From Palsa-504 sp963808315 (lineage in GTDB: Bacteria > Actinomycetota > Actinomycetes > Streptosporangiales > Streptosporangiaceae), in the NCBI GenBank assembly GCA_963808315.1, contig CAWEFK010000001.1, positions 186,001-250,000 on the forward strand: a stretch of DNA of 64,000 nt. Reading direction: 5' to 3'. How positions within the stretch are numbered: the first letter of the stretch is position 1; every line of letters begins with the position of its first letter. Of the stretch, positions 1 to 6,596 are shown piece by piece. The translations under genes were made by a program, and so were the position numbers. The notes under the pieces were generated by a model. It had not been told where the DNA came from and did not search any database. It saw nothing but the letters and a program-made list of their open reading frames with translations.

Positions 1-812
1 GATTCACCGGGCGCCCGCTGGTACTCGAGCGTCGGAACCGACGCCGACCACTCGTTGGACATCACCACCGCGTCCCGGTCCTCGAGCACCGCGGCCAGCA
101 CCGCGATCGCCGACAAGATGCCGGTCACCGGCACATGGCCGTTCAGGAAGCCGAGCTCGGCGGAGCGCAGTAGCTGCGGATCGATCTCTCGTTCCGCCCG
201 CACGACGGGCAGGCCGGTCACCGCGGCGGGCGCCTCGATCGCGTCGAACCGGTCACCAGGCCGGTTCACCACGAACAGCGCCGTATCCGCCAGCCGCCGT
301 ATCCGCTCCACCACCACGATCGAGTCGATTCCCCCGCCGAACGGCACAAGCGCGCGACGCTGACCGGCCGGCTCGGGCTCTGCTGCGGCGGGTCCTGGCT
401 CTCCGGGCGCGGCGGGCTCTGATGCGGCTGGCTCGGGCGCTCCGGCCGCGGCGCGACGGCCCTCGATGCGCAGCGAGGTCAGGTCGAGTGAGTTGCGGTA
501 GGCGAACTCCCCCAGGCCCTGCCGGTAGAACTCGCGCAGGAAGGCCAGCTCGGCCTCGGTCAGCGCGGTTTCACCGAGGTCGATCACACCGGGCGCGGCG
601 GTCTTGTAGTAGGACACGCCGGCCAGCAGGAACACCAGGCGGGCCGCCGCCCGGGCCGCGTCGGTACCCCAGCGCGGGCCGGGCGGCAGCGTGAAGCGTT
701 CCGCGAACTCGCGCCCGTCCAGCTCGTACCGGCAGGTCAGTGAGCCGGCGTCGGCGTCTGCAGCGTAGGACAGGTACCGGAACACCTGGCCCCGAGCGGG
801 TGGATGTGACAC
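1..812 (-). CDS. MurL-like UDP-MurNAc-L-Ala-L-Glu epimerase (3' end outside the window)
   Basis: The minus strand is open from a GTG at 812 (another GTG at 821) to the edge, giving about 270 residues. A PP-loop-like motif, PFGGGIDSI, lies near residue 165. It is followed by NGHVPVTGI and VVMSNEWSAS, which I recognise from the MurL family. That family epimerises the terminal L-Glu of UDP-MurNAc-L-Ala-L-Glu with ATP, an alternative to glutamate racemase for peptidoglycan D-Glu. An alanine/proline/glutamate-rich linker precedes the PP-loop. The C-terminal catalytic part is outside the window, so function is inferred from family motifs only. No partner murD2 is visible here. If it is not MurL, it is another PP-loop ATP-pyrophosphatase-like enzyme. 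Confidence 0.65.
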   Translation of the reverse strand, partial: MSHPPARGQVFRYLSYAADADAGSLTCRYELDGREFAERFTLPPGPRWGTDAARAAARLVFLLAGVSYYKTAAPGVIDLGETALTEAELAFLREFYRQGLGEFAYRNSLDLTSLRIEGRRAAAGAPEPAASEPAAPGEPGPAAAEPEPAGQRRALVPFGGGIDSIVVVERIRRLADTALFVVNRPGDRFDAIEAPAAVTGLPVVRAEREIDPQLLRSAELGFLNGHVPVTGILSAIAVLAAVLEDRDAVVMSNEWSASVPTLEYQRAPGE

Positions 813-885
813 CGTACCCACTCTAGGGGTGTTGGTCAGATTCCCCATGGGTTCGTCCTGGTCGGCGTCGGGGTTGGGGTCGGTG

Positions 886-1380
886 TCATGGTAGCCGTCT
901 TGGGTGGGTTCGAGGATGCCCAGGACCGCGTCGAAGGGCTCCTGGCTGTCGGCGACCAGCACGGTCACGCGCCCGGGAACGGTTTCCTAACGGGCGCCGC
1001 GCGCCGTAGATCACCAGGCCGGCGATGAAAACGACGACTTCGACGCCGAGAAACAGCACGAACGGCCAGACGGGATCCTTGAGCGCAACCGCCACTATGT
1101 AGCCGACGACACCGGTCACGGCCACCGCCACCGCGGCGAGCGCCTGTGCCCGCATCCTGAGCAGGCTCTGCCGCTCATCGACCCGCTGGCCCAACATCGC
1201 GCCCGTGTCGCTGTCCCGCCCGCCCCACACGTAGTAGCCAACCGCCCCGGCGACCGCTATTACCACAACGGGGATGGCGTCCTCCCAGCCCTGGGCGGCG
1301 GTCAGCGCAGCCGCCAGGCCAGCACCGAAAATGATCGTCGTCGCGGGTGCTACCAGGCGACCGTGCTTGGCGCTCTTCAT
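886..1380 (-). CDS. small membrane protein, partner of the XRE regulator
   Basis: A 164-residue protein with four hydrophobic segments, roughly residues 10-28, 36-53, 80-98 and 104-124, and charged loops between them. The layout resembles DUF2178-type membrane proteins, which commonly sit next to small XRE regulators. The start ATG overlaps the stop of the upstream HTH gene (ATGA), so the two are translationally coupled. The last ~35 residues are arginine-rich and look out of frame, so the true C-terminus may be shorter or shifted. Function is unknown. It may modulate, or be controlled by, the adjacent regulator. Confidence 0.6.
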   Translation of the reverse strand: MKSAKHGRLVAPATTIIFGAGLAAALTAAQGWEDAIPVVVIAVAGAVGYYVWGGRDSDTGAMLGQRVDERQSLLRMRAQALAAVAVAVTGVVGYIVAVALKDPVWPFVLFLGVEVVVFIAGLVIYGARRPLGNRSRARDRAGRRQPGALRRGPGHPRTHPRRLP

Positions 1381-1583
1381 GGGTCCACCTCATCCTCCGG
1401 GTCAAACATCTTGTCCACCGTCGAGTCAAAGAACCGGGCGATCCGGAAGGCCAGCGGCAGCGACGGCGAGTAGCGGCCGTTCTCGATCGAGATCACCGTC
1501 TGCCGCGACACGCCCAGGGCCGCCGCGATCTCAGCCTGGGAGATCCCCCGCTGAGCGCGCTCTTCCCGGACCCGGTTCCGCAT
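1377..1583 (-). CDS. XRE-family helix-turn-helix regulator (YozG-like, 68 aa)
   Basis: Starting at ATG 1583 (MRNRVREERA) gives 68 residues, almost entirely one XRE HTH domain. The motifs ISQAEIAAALGVSRQTVI and IENGRYSPSLPLAFRIA are typical of the small YozG/YgzD class. The frame is open further upstream, but that stretch covers the promoter and is unlikely to be translated. A TTGACA/TACCTT promoter sits directly before the ATG, so the message is probably leaderless. An inverted repeat flanks the promoter and could be its own operator. It overlaps the membrane-protein gene by ATGA. Confidence 0.85.
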   Translation of the reverse strand: MRNRVREERAQRGISQAEIAAALGVSRQTVISIENGRYSPSLPLAFRIARFFDSTVDKMFDPEDEVDP

Positions 1584-1586
1584 GAT

Positions 1587-1630
1587 GTAAAGGTACCTTG
1601 ACCATACCTGGAATGTCAAGCGACCTTTAC
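1587..1630 (-). promoter_or_regulatory. promoter with flanking inverted repeat (XRE operator candidate)
   Basis: On the minus strand a TTGACA (1619-1614) and a TACCTT (1595-1590) are 18 bases apart. The -10 ends about six bases before ATG 1583, which suggests a leaderless transcript. A perfect 8-bp inverted repeat, GTAAAGGT (1587-1594) and ACCTTTAC (1623-1630), brackets both elements. This placement suits autorepression by the adjacent XRE protein. The operator role is inferred. Confidence 0.5.
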
Positions 1631-1733
1631 CAAGCCCGAAGTCGCCAGCGGACGGCAATGCCGGCTGCCACTACCGGAGACTCCCCTGGTTTGGGCACAG
1701 TGTCACATCCATCCGTAGCCGGGTTCCCTTGGT

Positions 1734-2750
1734 TCACCGGTCACCTCCGGTTCGCAGGCGAGCGACCAGGGCGAGACGGCCGCAGGGACGGGCAGCCCGG
1801 TCACTGAAGAAGTAACTTGGGCCGGTGGGTGCGGTGGGGCCGGTGGGACCGGCGGGGCCAGTGGGTGCGGTGGGTGCGGTGGGACCGGTGGGTGCGGTCG
1901 GATCGACGGGGCCGGTGGGGATATCGGTGGTGTGGATCTGGGCGGCGGGAACGCCGGCCTCGATGAGGACGAAGCGGTTCGCGGCCCACAGGTCAAGGCG
2001 CCAGCGGTCCCGGACGGAGTCGGGCCGGATGAACGGGGGTGAGTCCGGCGGAACGGAGCCGGGCTGGACGACGGGGGTGGCGGGGAACGCCTGGGTGACG
2101 GCCTGGTACACGTCGGGTCCGACTTGGTAACGGGCGGGGGCGATGGCCGGGCCGATGCCTGCGACGATGTTGGCGGGGCGGGATCCCAGAGCTTGCATGG
2201 CGGCGACGGCCGCCGCGGAGACCCGCGCCACGGTGCCGCGCCAGCCAGCGTGTACGCAGGCAAGCAGGCCGGCCACGGGATCGTGCAGCACGATGGGCAC
2301 GCAATCGGCGGTCAGGATCGCCAGCACCACGCCGGGGGCGCTGGTCACCAGGGCGTCCGTGGCCGGAATCGCGTTGTCCAGGGCGAACGCACCACTCCCC
2401 CGGTCAGCCTCGCTGACGACCTGGACGCCGGTCCCGTGGACCTGGCCGGCGAACACGAAATCAGCCAGGCTGGCACCGAACCCAGCCGCTAGCCGGCGCC
2501 GGTTCTCCAGCACGTTCTCCGGATCGTCGCCCACGCTCAGGCTCAGGTTCAGCGACGTGTAAGGCCCGGGCGACACCCCGCCCGACCGCGCCGTGACGGC
2601 CGCCTGGACACTCGACGCGTCGAGTGCGGGCCAGGTCAGCAGGCCCAGGGCGCCGACCTCCCGCAGCACGGTGGTGGGACCGGCGGGCATCGGGCTGGCC
2701 GGCCGCGACTGGGCGTGGGAGGTCATCGGGGACTGGGCGTGGGAGGACAT
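1734..2750 (-). CDS. pgeF: peptidoglycan editing factor PgeF (YfiH, DUF152)
   Basis: A 338-residue Cu-oxidase_4/YfiH family protein. Visible motifs include TSLNLSLSVGDD, FAGQVHGTGVQVV, TADCVPIVL, HAGWRGTVARV and GPAIAPARYQVG. They carry the His-Cys-His metal ligands and the conserved Asp/Cys pocket. The family removes misincorporated L-Ser from the UDP-MurNAc stem peptide, and was earlier described as a laccase or polyphenol oxidase. The first ~20 residues contain a duplicated SHAQS stretch, so the start may instead be the Met at 2690 (MPAGPTTVL). Near the C-terminus, between DIPT and YFFSDRAARPCGR, a collagen-like Thr-Gly-Pro/Ala-Pro-Thr insert of about 30 residues replaces the usual short loop. 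Confidence 0.88.
   Translation of the reverse strand: MSSHAQSPMTSHAQSRPASPMPAGPTTVLREVGALGLLTWPALDASSVQAAVTARSGGVSPGPYTSLNLSLSVGDDPENVLENRRRLAAGFGASLADFVFAGQVHGTGVQVVSEADRGSGAFALDNAIPATDALVTSAPGVVLAILTADCVPIVLHDPVAGLLACVHAGWRGTVARVSAAAVAAMQALGSRPANIVAGIGPAIAPARYQVGPDVYQAVTQAFPATPVVQPGSVPPDSPPFIRPDSVRDRWRLDLWAANRFVLIEAGVPAAQIHTTDIPTGPVDPTAPTGPTAPTAPTGPAGPTGPTAPTGPSYFFSDRAARPCGRLALVARLRTGGDR
1821..1920 (-). repeat. in-frame G/T-rich minisatellite inside pgeF
   Basis: About 100 bases of degenerate 9-base units of the type GGTGGGACC. On the coding strand they encode PTGPTAPTGPAGP-like tripeptides. The array is in frame and lies between the last catalytic block and the conserved C-terminal segment, so it forms a flexible surface insertion. 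Confidence 0.8.
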
Positions 2751-2815
2751 CGGGTGAGAGCTTAGCGGGGGTACCGAGCCAGTTAGGTCCGCGCATGAGG
2801 TCGGGCGCGAGCGGC

Positions 2816-3685
2816 TCAGCCCGTCGCAGGTCCCGGGTCGTCGCCGAGGGCCGGCGGCGTCGGCGGGCGGACGTACTTCTTCGCCTCGTCGACCTTTTCC
2901 TCAGGCATGCCGAGTTCGACGGCCAGCTCGGCCGCGGTGGGCTCGCGGCCAAGATCCCGGCGCAGCCGGCGCCGCACCCGGGCGAACTCGTTGATGAGCT
3001 CGACCATGTGCACCGGGATCCGGGTGGTCCGCGCCTGGTCGGCCACGGCTTTCGTGATCGCCTGCCGGATCCACCAGGTGGCGTACGTGGAGAACTTATA
3101 GCCCCTGGTGCCGTCGAACTTCTCCATCGCCCGGATTAGGCCCAGGTTGCCTTCCTGGACCAGGTCGAGGAACAGCATGCCGCGCCCGGTGTACCGCTTG
3201 GCCAGCGACACCACCAGCCGCAGGTTGGCCTCAAGCAGGTAATTCTGGGCCTGGGCGCCCTCTTCGGCAAGCTTCTCCAGGTCGATGCGCGCGTCAGCGG
3301 ACAGGGTGCCGCTGCTGGCGGCCAGCTTCTCCTCGGCCACACGACCGGCCCTGATCCGGCTGGCCAGCTCGATCTCCTGCTCGGCGCTGAGCCAGGGCAC
3401 ATTGCTGACGTGCTTCAGGTAGTCCTTGAGCGGATCGACGATCGGGTCAGCGGACGCGGTCGGCTCGGCCGGAAGGTCGTCGCCGTCGCCGCGGACGAAG
3501 ATCTCCTCGTCGCCGCCGCCGTCATCGTCCGCGTTTTCGCTGAGCCAGGCCTGGAAACGGGCTCGCCCGGCGCTGGCGTCGTAACCGATGGCGTGCTGCT
3601 CCGCGAGGTACTCGCCGAGCTGGGGATAAAAATCGGCCACGAACAAGTTCTCACGCTCTTGACGTGCGCTTGCACCCGCGGTCAC
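2816..3685 (-). CDS. sigma-70 family protein with regions 1.2-3 but no region 4
   Basis: A 289-residue protein from a GTG that overlaps the upstream ECF stop codon (GTGA). It has region 1.2 (DYLKHVSNVPWLSAEQEIEL), region 2 (NLRLVVSLAKRYTGRGM, LDLVQEGNLGLIRAMEKFD, YATWWIRQAI) and region 3 (TAAELAVELGMPEEKV), close to HrdB/SigB-type group 1-2 factors. It stops at PPALGDDPGPATG, where region 4 should begin, and no frame in the ~65 bases before pgeF encodes region 4. The -35-binding helix-turn-helix is therefore absent. It may be a remnant of a primary-sigma paralogue, or a protein that needs a partner for -35 contact. The N-terminus (about 75 residues, acidic) is atypical. Confidence 0.85.
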   Translation of the reverse strand: MTAGASARQERENLFVADFYPQLGEYLAEQHAIGYDASAGRARFQAWLSENADDDGGGDEEIFVRGDGDDLPAEPTASADPIVDPLKDYLKHVSNVPWLSAEQEIELASRIRAGRVAEEKLAASSGTLSADARIDLEKLAEEGAQAQNYLLEANLRLVVSLAKRYTGRGMLFLDLVQEGNLGLIRAMEKFDGTRGYKFSTYATWWIRQAITKAVADQARTTRIPVHMVELINEFARVRRRLRRDLGREPTAAELAVELGMPEEKVDEAKKYVRPPTPPALGDDPGPATG

Positions 3686-4260
3686 GACGAGGCTCCTTTC
3701 CCGCTGTCCTGGGCGAACGGGTAATACCGCTCCAGCCCGGCCACCAGCTTGCCTCGCGCGCCATGCAGCTGAGCGTGCACGGTGCCCTCGGCCACGCCCA
3801 GCTCGGCGGCGATCTCGGTGGCCTTCATGTGGTCCCGCCACCGCATGAGCGCGATCTTTTTCTGCCTCGGCGGCATCTCCTCGATGATCTCGCGCGCCCG
3901 CTCGAGCGCGATCGCGTTCAGTGCCTCGGCCGCGGTGTCGGCCGCGGTGGCCTGATATCTGGCCTGGATGTCGGGCCTACGGCGACGGAACACCTCCTTG
4001 CGCCGGTAATCAGTGATGTCCTTGTGGACCAGCGTGCTCAGCAGCCAGGCCCGTTGCCGGCCGCTGCCCTGCACACGCAAGGCCGACCATGCTCTGGCGG
4101 CCGCTTCGAACGTGTCCTGAACCAGGTCCGCGGCGAGTTCGCGGTCACCGTGGGTGCGTACGCACGCGTGCCCGAACAGCCACCGGTCATGAGCTGCGAA
4201 GAAACCGCTCAGCTCGGCGACGTGACACGGCGGGATCCTGGCCTCGTCGCTATCGGTCAT
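3682..4260 (-). CDS. ECF-type RNA polymerase sigma factor
   Basis: Starting at ATG 4260, behind a GGGGAGG site, gives 192 residues. Region 2 is seen as DLVQDTFEAAARAW with QRAWLLSTLVHKDITDYRR. Region 4 contains MPPRQKKIALMRWRDHMKATEIAAELGVAEGTVHAQLHGARGKL. This is a complete ECF sigma with no anti-sigma gene beside it. The downstream region-4-less sigma factor starts on its stop codon, so both are made from one message in linked amounts. An ECF-like promoter lies upstream, which suggests autoregulation. The longer open frame upstream is arginine/serine-rich and lies antisense to the dipeptidase gene, so it was not used. Confidence 0.9.
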   Translation of the reverse strand: MTDSDEARIPPCHVAELSGFFAAHDRWLFGHACVRTHGDRELAADLVQDTFEAAARAWSALRVQGSGRQRAWLLSTLVHKDITDYRRKEVFRRRRPDIQARYQATAADTAAEALNAIALERAREIIEEMPPRQKKIALMRWRDHMKATEIAAELGVAEGTVHAQLHGARGKLVAGLERYYPFAQDSGKGASS

Positions 4261-4322
4261 GCCGGACCTCCCCGGATGCCGGCATGGGCTTGGGTGGGCG
4301 CGGGCCACAGTTCGAAGGTGTG

Positions 4323-4368
4323 CGTCACGACTATGTAGTCGCGTGACGGCGGCAAAACCTTTAGGTTC
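4323..4368 (-). promoter_or_regulatory. inverted repeat and possible ECF autoregulated promoter
   Basis: CGTCACGACTA (4323-4333) and TAGTCGCGTGACG (4336-4348) form an interrupted dyad. Read on the minus strand, GAACC (4368-4364) lies 15 bases before CGTC (4348-4345). That resembles the GGAAC...CGTC pattern used by many ECF sigmas. The site sits just upstream of the ECF gene and overlaps the end of the dipeptidase gene, so the dyad could alternatively be that gene's terminator. Confidence 0.3.
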
Positions 4369-5560
4369 GGGGCTGGGCGCGAGCGGCGAAGGATTCGGCG
4401 GCGTGCAGGGCGCGCAGGAGGTTGCCGCCGGCCAGCGCGGCACAGTCGGACTCGGTCCAGCCGCGGGCCAGGAGCTCGGCGAACAGGGCCGGGTAGGCGG
4501 AGACGTCCTCCAGGCCGACGGTGACGTCGGGGGTGCCGTCGAAGTCGCCGCCGAGGCCGACGTGCTCCACGCCGGCCACCTTGCGGACATGATCGACGTG
4601 GTCCGCGACCTGAGCCAGCGTCGCCTGCGGCCGCGGGTGGGCGCGTTCCCACTCGTCCTTGAGGCTGAACAGCAGGTCAAGGTTCTTCGGGTCCACACCG
4701 CGCCGCGCCGCCTCGGCCTTCAGGCCGGCCAGCCAGTCGGCGGCCTGCTGAGAGACGAAGGCGGGCACGAACGTGACCATGCAGACGCCGCCGTTGCCCG
4801 CGAGCCTGGCGAGCACATCGTCGGGAACGTTGCGCGGGGTGTCGCAGACCGCGCGAGCCGATGAGTGAGAGAAGATCACCGGCGCCTGGGCCAGGTCCAG
4901 GGCGTCGTTCATCGTGGAAACCGAGACGTGCGACAGGTCGACGAGCATGCCGATCCGCTGCAGCTCGCGGACCACCTCGCGGCCGAAATCGGTCAGGCCG
5001 CCGGCCACCACCTCGTCGGTAGCCGCGTCGGCCCAGCCCACGTTGGCGTTATGGGTCAGCGTCAGGTACCTGACGCCGAGCGTGTACAGCATGCGCAGCA
5101 CGCCCAGCGAACCCGCGATCGCGTGGCCGCCTTCGGCGCCGAGCAGCGAGGCCACCCGGCCCGAGATGAAGATCCGCTGCACATCGTCCGCGGTCAGCGC
5201 GAGCTCCAGCGCCTCCGGGTAGGCGGCGATCATCCGGCGCGTCACGTCGATCTGCTCGAGCACGGCGGCGATCGCGCCATCTGAGGCCAGCGAGGCCGGC
5301 ACGTAGACCGACCAGAACTGCGCGCCCACCTGGCCGGCCGCGAGCCGGGGCAGGTCGGTATGCACGCCCGCCACGGGGGCGGCCAGGTTGACCTGGGCCG
5401 GATCGCTCGGGGTCTGGCCCGGGGCGGCGAAGCGGACCCGGTTCGCGTCACCGTCGCCCCATTGAGCCCCCGCCCGCAGCGTCCACGGCAGGTCGTTGTG
5501 CCCGTCGATCAGCGGGAACCGGCGAAGCAGGTTGTGCGCCTGCTGGTGAAGCTCGCTCAT
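4361..5560 (-). CDS. membrane dipeptidase (renal dipeptidase family, M19)
   Basis: A 399-residue peptidase of family M19. The DGHNDLPW motif (residues ~19-26) supplies the first zinc ligands. EGGHAIAG gives the bridging Glu/His region, and LTLTHN, DLSHVS, FSHSSARAVCDTPRN and GLGGDFDG follow in the family order. M19 enzymes hydrolyse dipeptides, often with a D-residue, and some act on peptidoglycan-derived or beta-lactam substrates. There is no signal peptide or lipobox, so it is probably cytoplasmic. It is transcribed toward the sigma pair with ~100 bases between. Confidence 0.92.
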   Translation of the reverse strand: MSELHQQAHNLLRRFPLIDGHNDLPWTLRAGAQWGDGDANRVRFAAPGQTPSDPAQVNLAAPVAGVHTDLPRLAAGQVGAQFWSVYVPASLASDGAIAAVLEQIDVTRRMIAAYPEALELALTADDVQRIFISGRVASLLGAEGGHAIAGSLGVLRMLYTLGVRYLTLTHNANVGWADAATDEVVAGGLTDFGREVVRELQRIGMLVDLSHVSVSTMNDALDLAQAPVIFSHSSARAVCDTPRNVPDDVLARLAGNGGVCMVTFVPAFVSQQAADWLAGLKAEAARRGVDPKNLDLLFSLKDEWERAHPRPQATLAQVADHVDHVRKVAGVEHVGLGGDFDGTPDVTVGLEDVSAYPALFAELLARGWTESDCAALAGGNLLRALHAAESFAARAQPRT

Positions 5561-5677
5561 CCGTCCAGCCTATGACGCCCGGAGGCTGGCCGCGGCCGGG
5601 GTAAATCACCGACGCCGCGCGGGAAGGACCGAGAAAAACGGACGTTTATGCTGGTGAAAGCGCATGCCGGAGTTAAC

Positions 5678-5701
5678 ATGAAGGTGGTTGGGGCACGTTA
5701 G
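5678..5701 (+). CDS. 7-residue upstream ORF (MKVVGAR) before the phosphatase gene
   Basis: ATG at 5678 follows a CGGAG seven bases earlier and runs to TAG at 5699-5701. It ends three bases before the GTG that opens the phosphatase frame. Its position suggests a leader peptide or reinitiation element. Nothing beyond layout supports translation. Confidence 0.25.
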   Translation: MKVVGAR

Positions 5702-5704
5702 GCG

Positions 5705-6559
5705 GTGCGCGATGAGCCGGGTCCGATGACACCAGACGGGGTGCCGTCGCGTCGGCTGGCCCTTGACGGTGCGGTGAACGTGCGAGATATCGGCGGCTAC
5801 CGGGGCAGCCACGGACGCGAGGTCATCCGCGGACGACTGTTCCGCGGCGACTCGCTCAGCCAGCTCACCGTCCCGGACACCGAATGCCTCGACCAGCTCA
5901 GGTTGCGGACGGTCGTCGACTTCAGGACGCCGGGCGAGGTTCTGCTAAACGGTCCCGACCGGCTGCCCCACGGTCTCGACGTGACCCACCTGCCGGTGAG
6001 CGGCGGCGACCTGGGGTCGATCTACGAGCTGATCGCCAGCGGTGATCAGCTGCGGCAATACCGGGCCCTGGGCGACGGTCGCGCCGCCTCGTTCATGGTC
6101 GGAGTGAACCGCGCGTTCGTCACCGACACGCGCCAACGCGAGACGTTCGGTACTACACTGCGGCTTTTGTGCGCGCCCGGGCGGCTGCCCCTGCTCTATC
6201 ACTGCACGAGCGGGAAGGACAGGACGGGGTGGATGACCGCCATCGTGCTCACGGCCCTGGGCGTACCCCGTGAGCTGGTGTTGCGCGACTACCTGCTGTC
6301 CAACGACCTGCACCGCACCAGGTACACCAGGCTCCGCTACGACCTGGTCAGGACCGGGATCGTGCGTGACCCCGAGCTGCTGCGGCCCATCCTCGAGCAA
6401 AGCGCCACCTACCTGGGCGCGGCGTTCGAGGAGGCGGACCGCCGGTACGGGTCGTTCGGCCGGTTCCTGGCGCACGGACTTGAGGTCAGCGAGGCCATGC
6501 TGGCCGAGCTGAGACGGGCCCTGCTCGGTGGCCTGGTCGCGCAGGAACCCGTCTCCTGA
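5705..6559 (+). CDS. tyrosine-protein phosphatase (Tyr_phosphatase3, PtpB-like)
   Basis: 284 residues from GTG 5705, or 277 from ATG 5726. The N-terminal AVNVRDIGGYRG block and the catalytic P-loop HCTSGKDRTG (residue ~170) define the PtpB/IphP-like dual-specificity phosphatase family. Its members remove phosphate from tyrosine, serine or phosphoinositides. The Asp/Arg-rich C-terminal half (LLSNDLHRTRY) is also typical. It is cytoplasmic and monocistronic, flanked by minus-strand genes. The start is uncertain because a 7-codon ORF ends three bases before the GTG. Confidence 0.88.
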   Translation: MRDEPGPMTPDGVPSRRLALDGAVNVRDIGGYRGSHGREVIRGRLFRGDSLSQLTVPDTECLDQLRLRTVVDFRTPGEVLLNGPDRLPHGLDVTHLPVSGGDLGSIYELIASGDQLRQYRALGDGRAASFMVGVNRAFVTDTRQRETFGTTLRLLCAPGRLPLLYHCTSGKDRTGWMTAIVLTALGVPRELVLRDYLLSNDLHRTRYTRLRYDLVRTGIVRDPELLRPILEQSATYLGAAFEEADRRYGSFGRFLAHGLEVSEAMLAELRRALLGGLVAQEPVS

Positions 6560-6596
6560 GGCCAGGTGCCGGTTTCCTAGCGCTGGGTTTCTGGCG

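Noticed and set aside
2461..2952. Region 4 of the truncated sigma factor in another frame
   Set aside because: All frames between 2816 and the pgeF start were read. None shows a region-4 helix-turn-helix.
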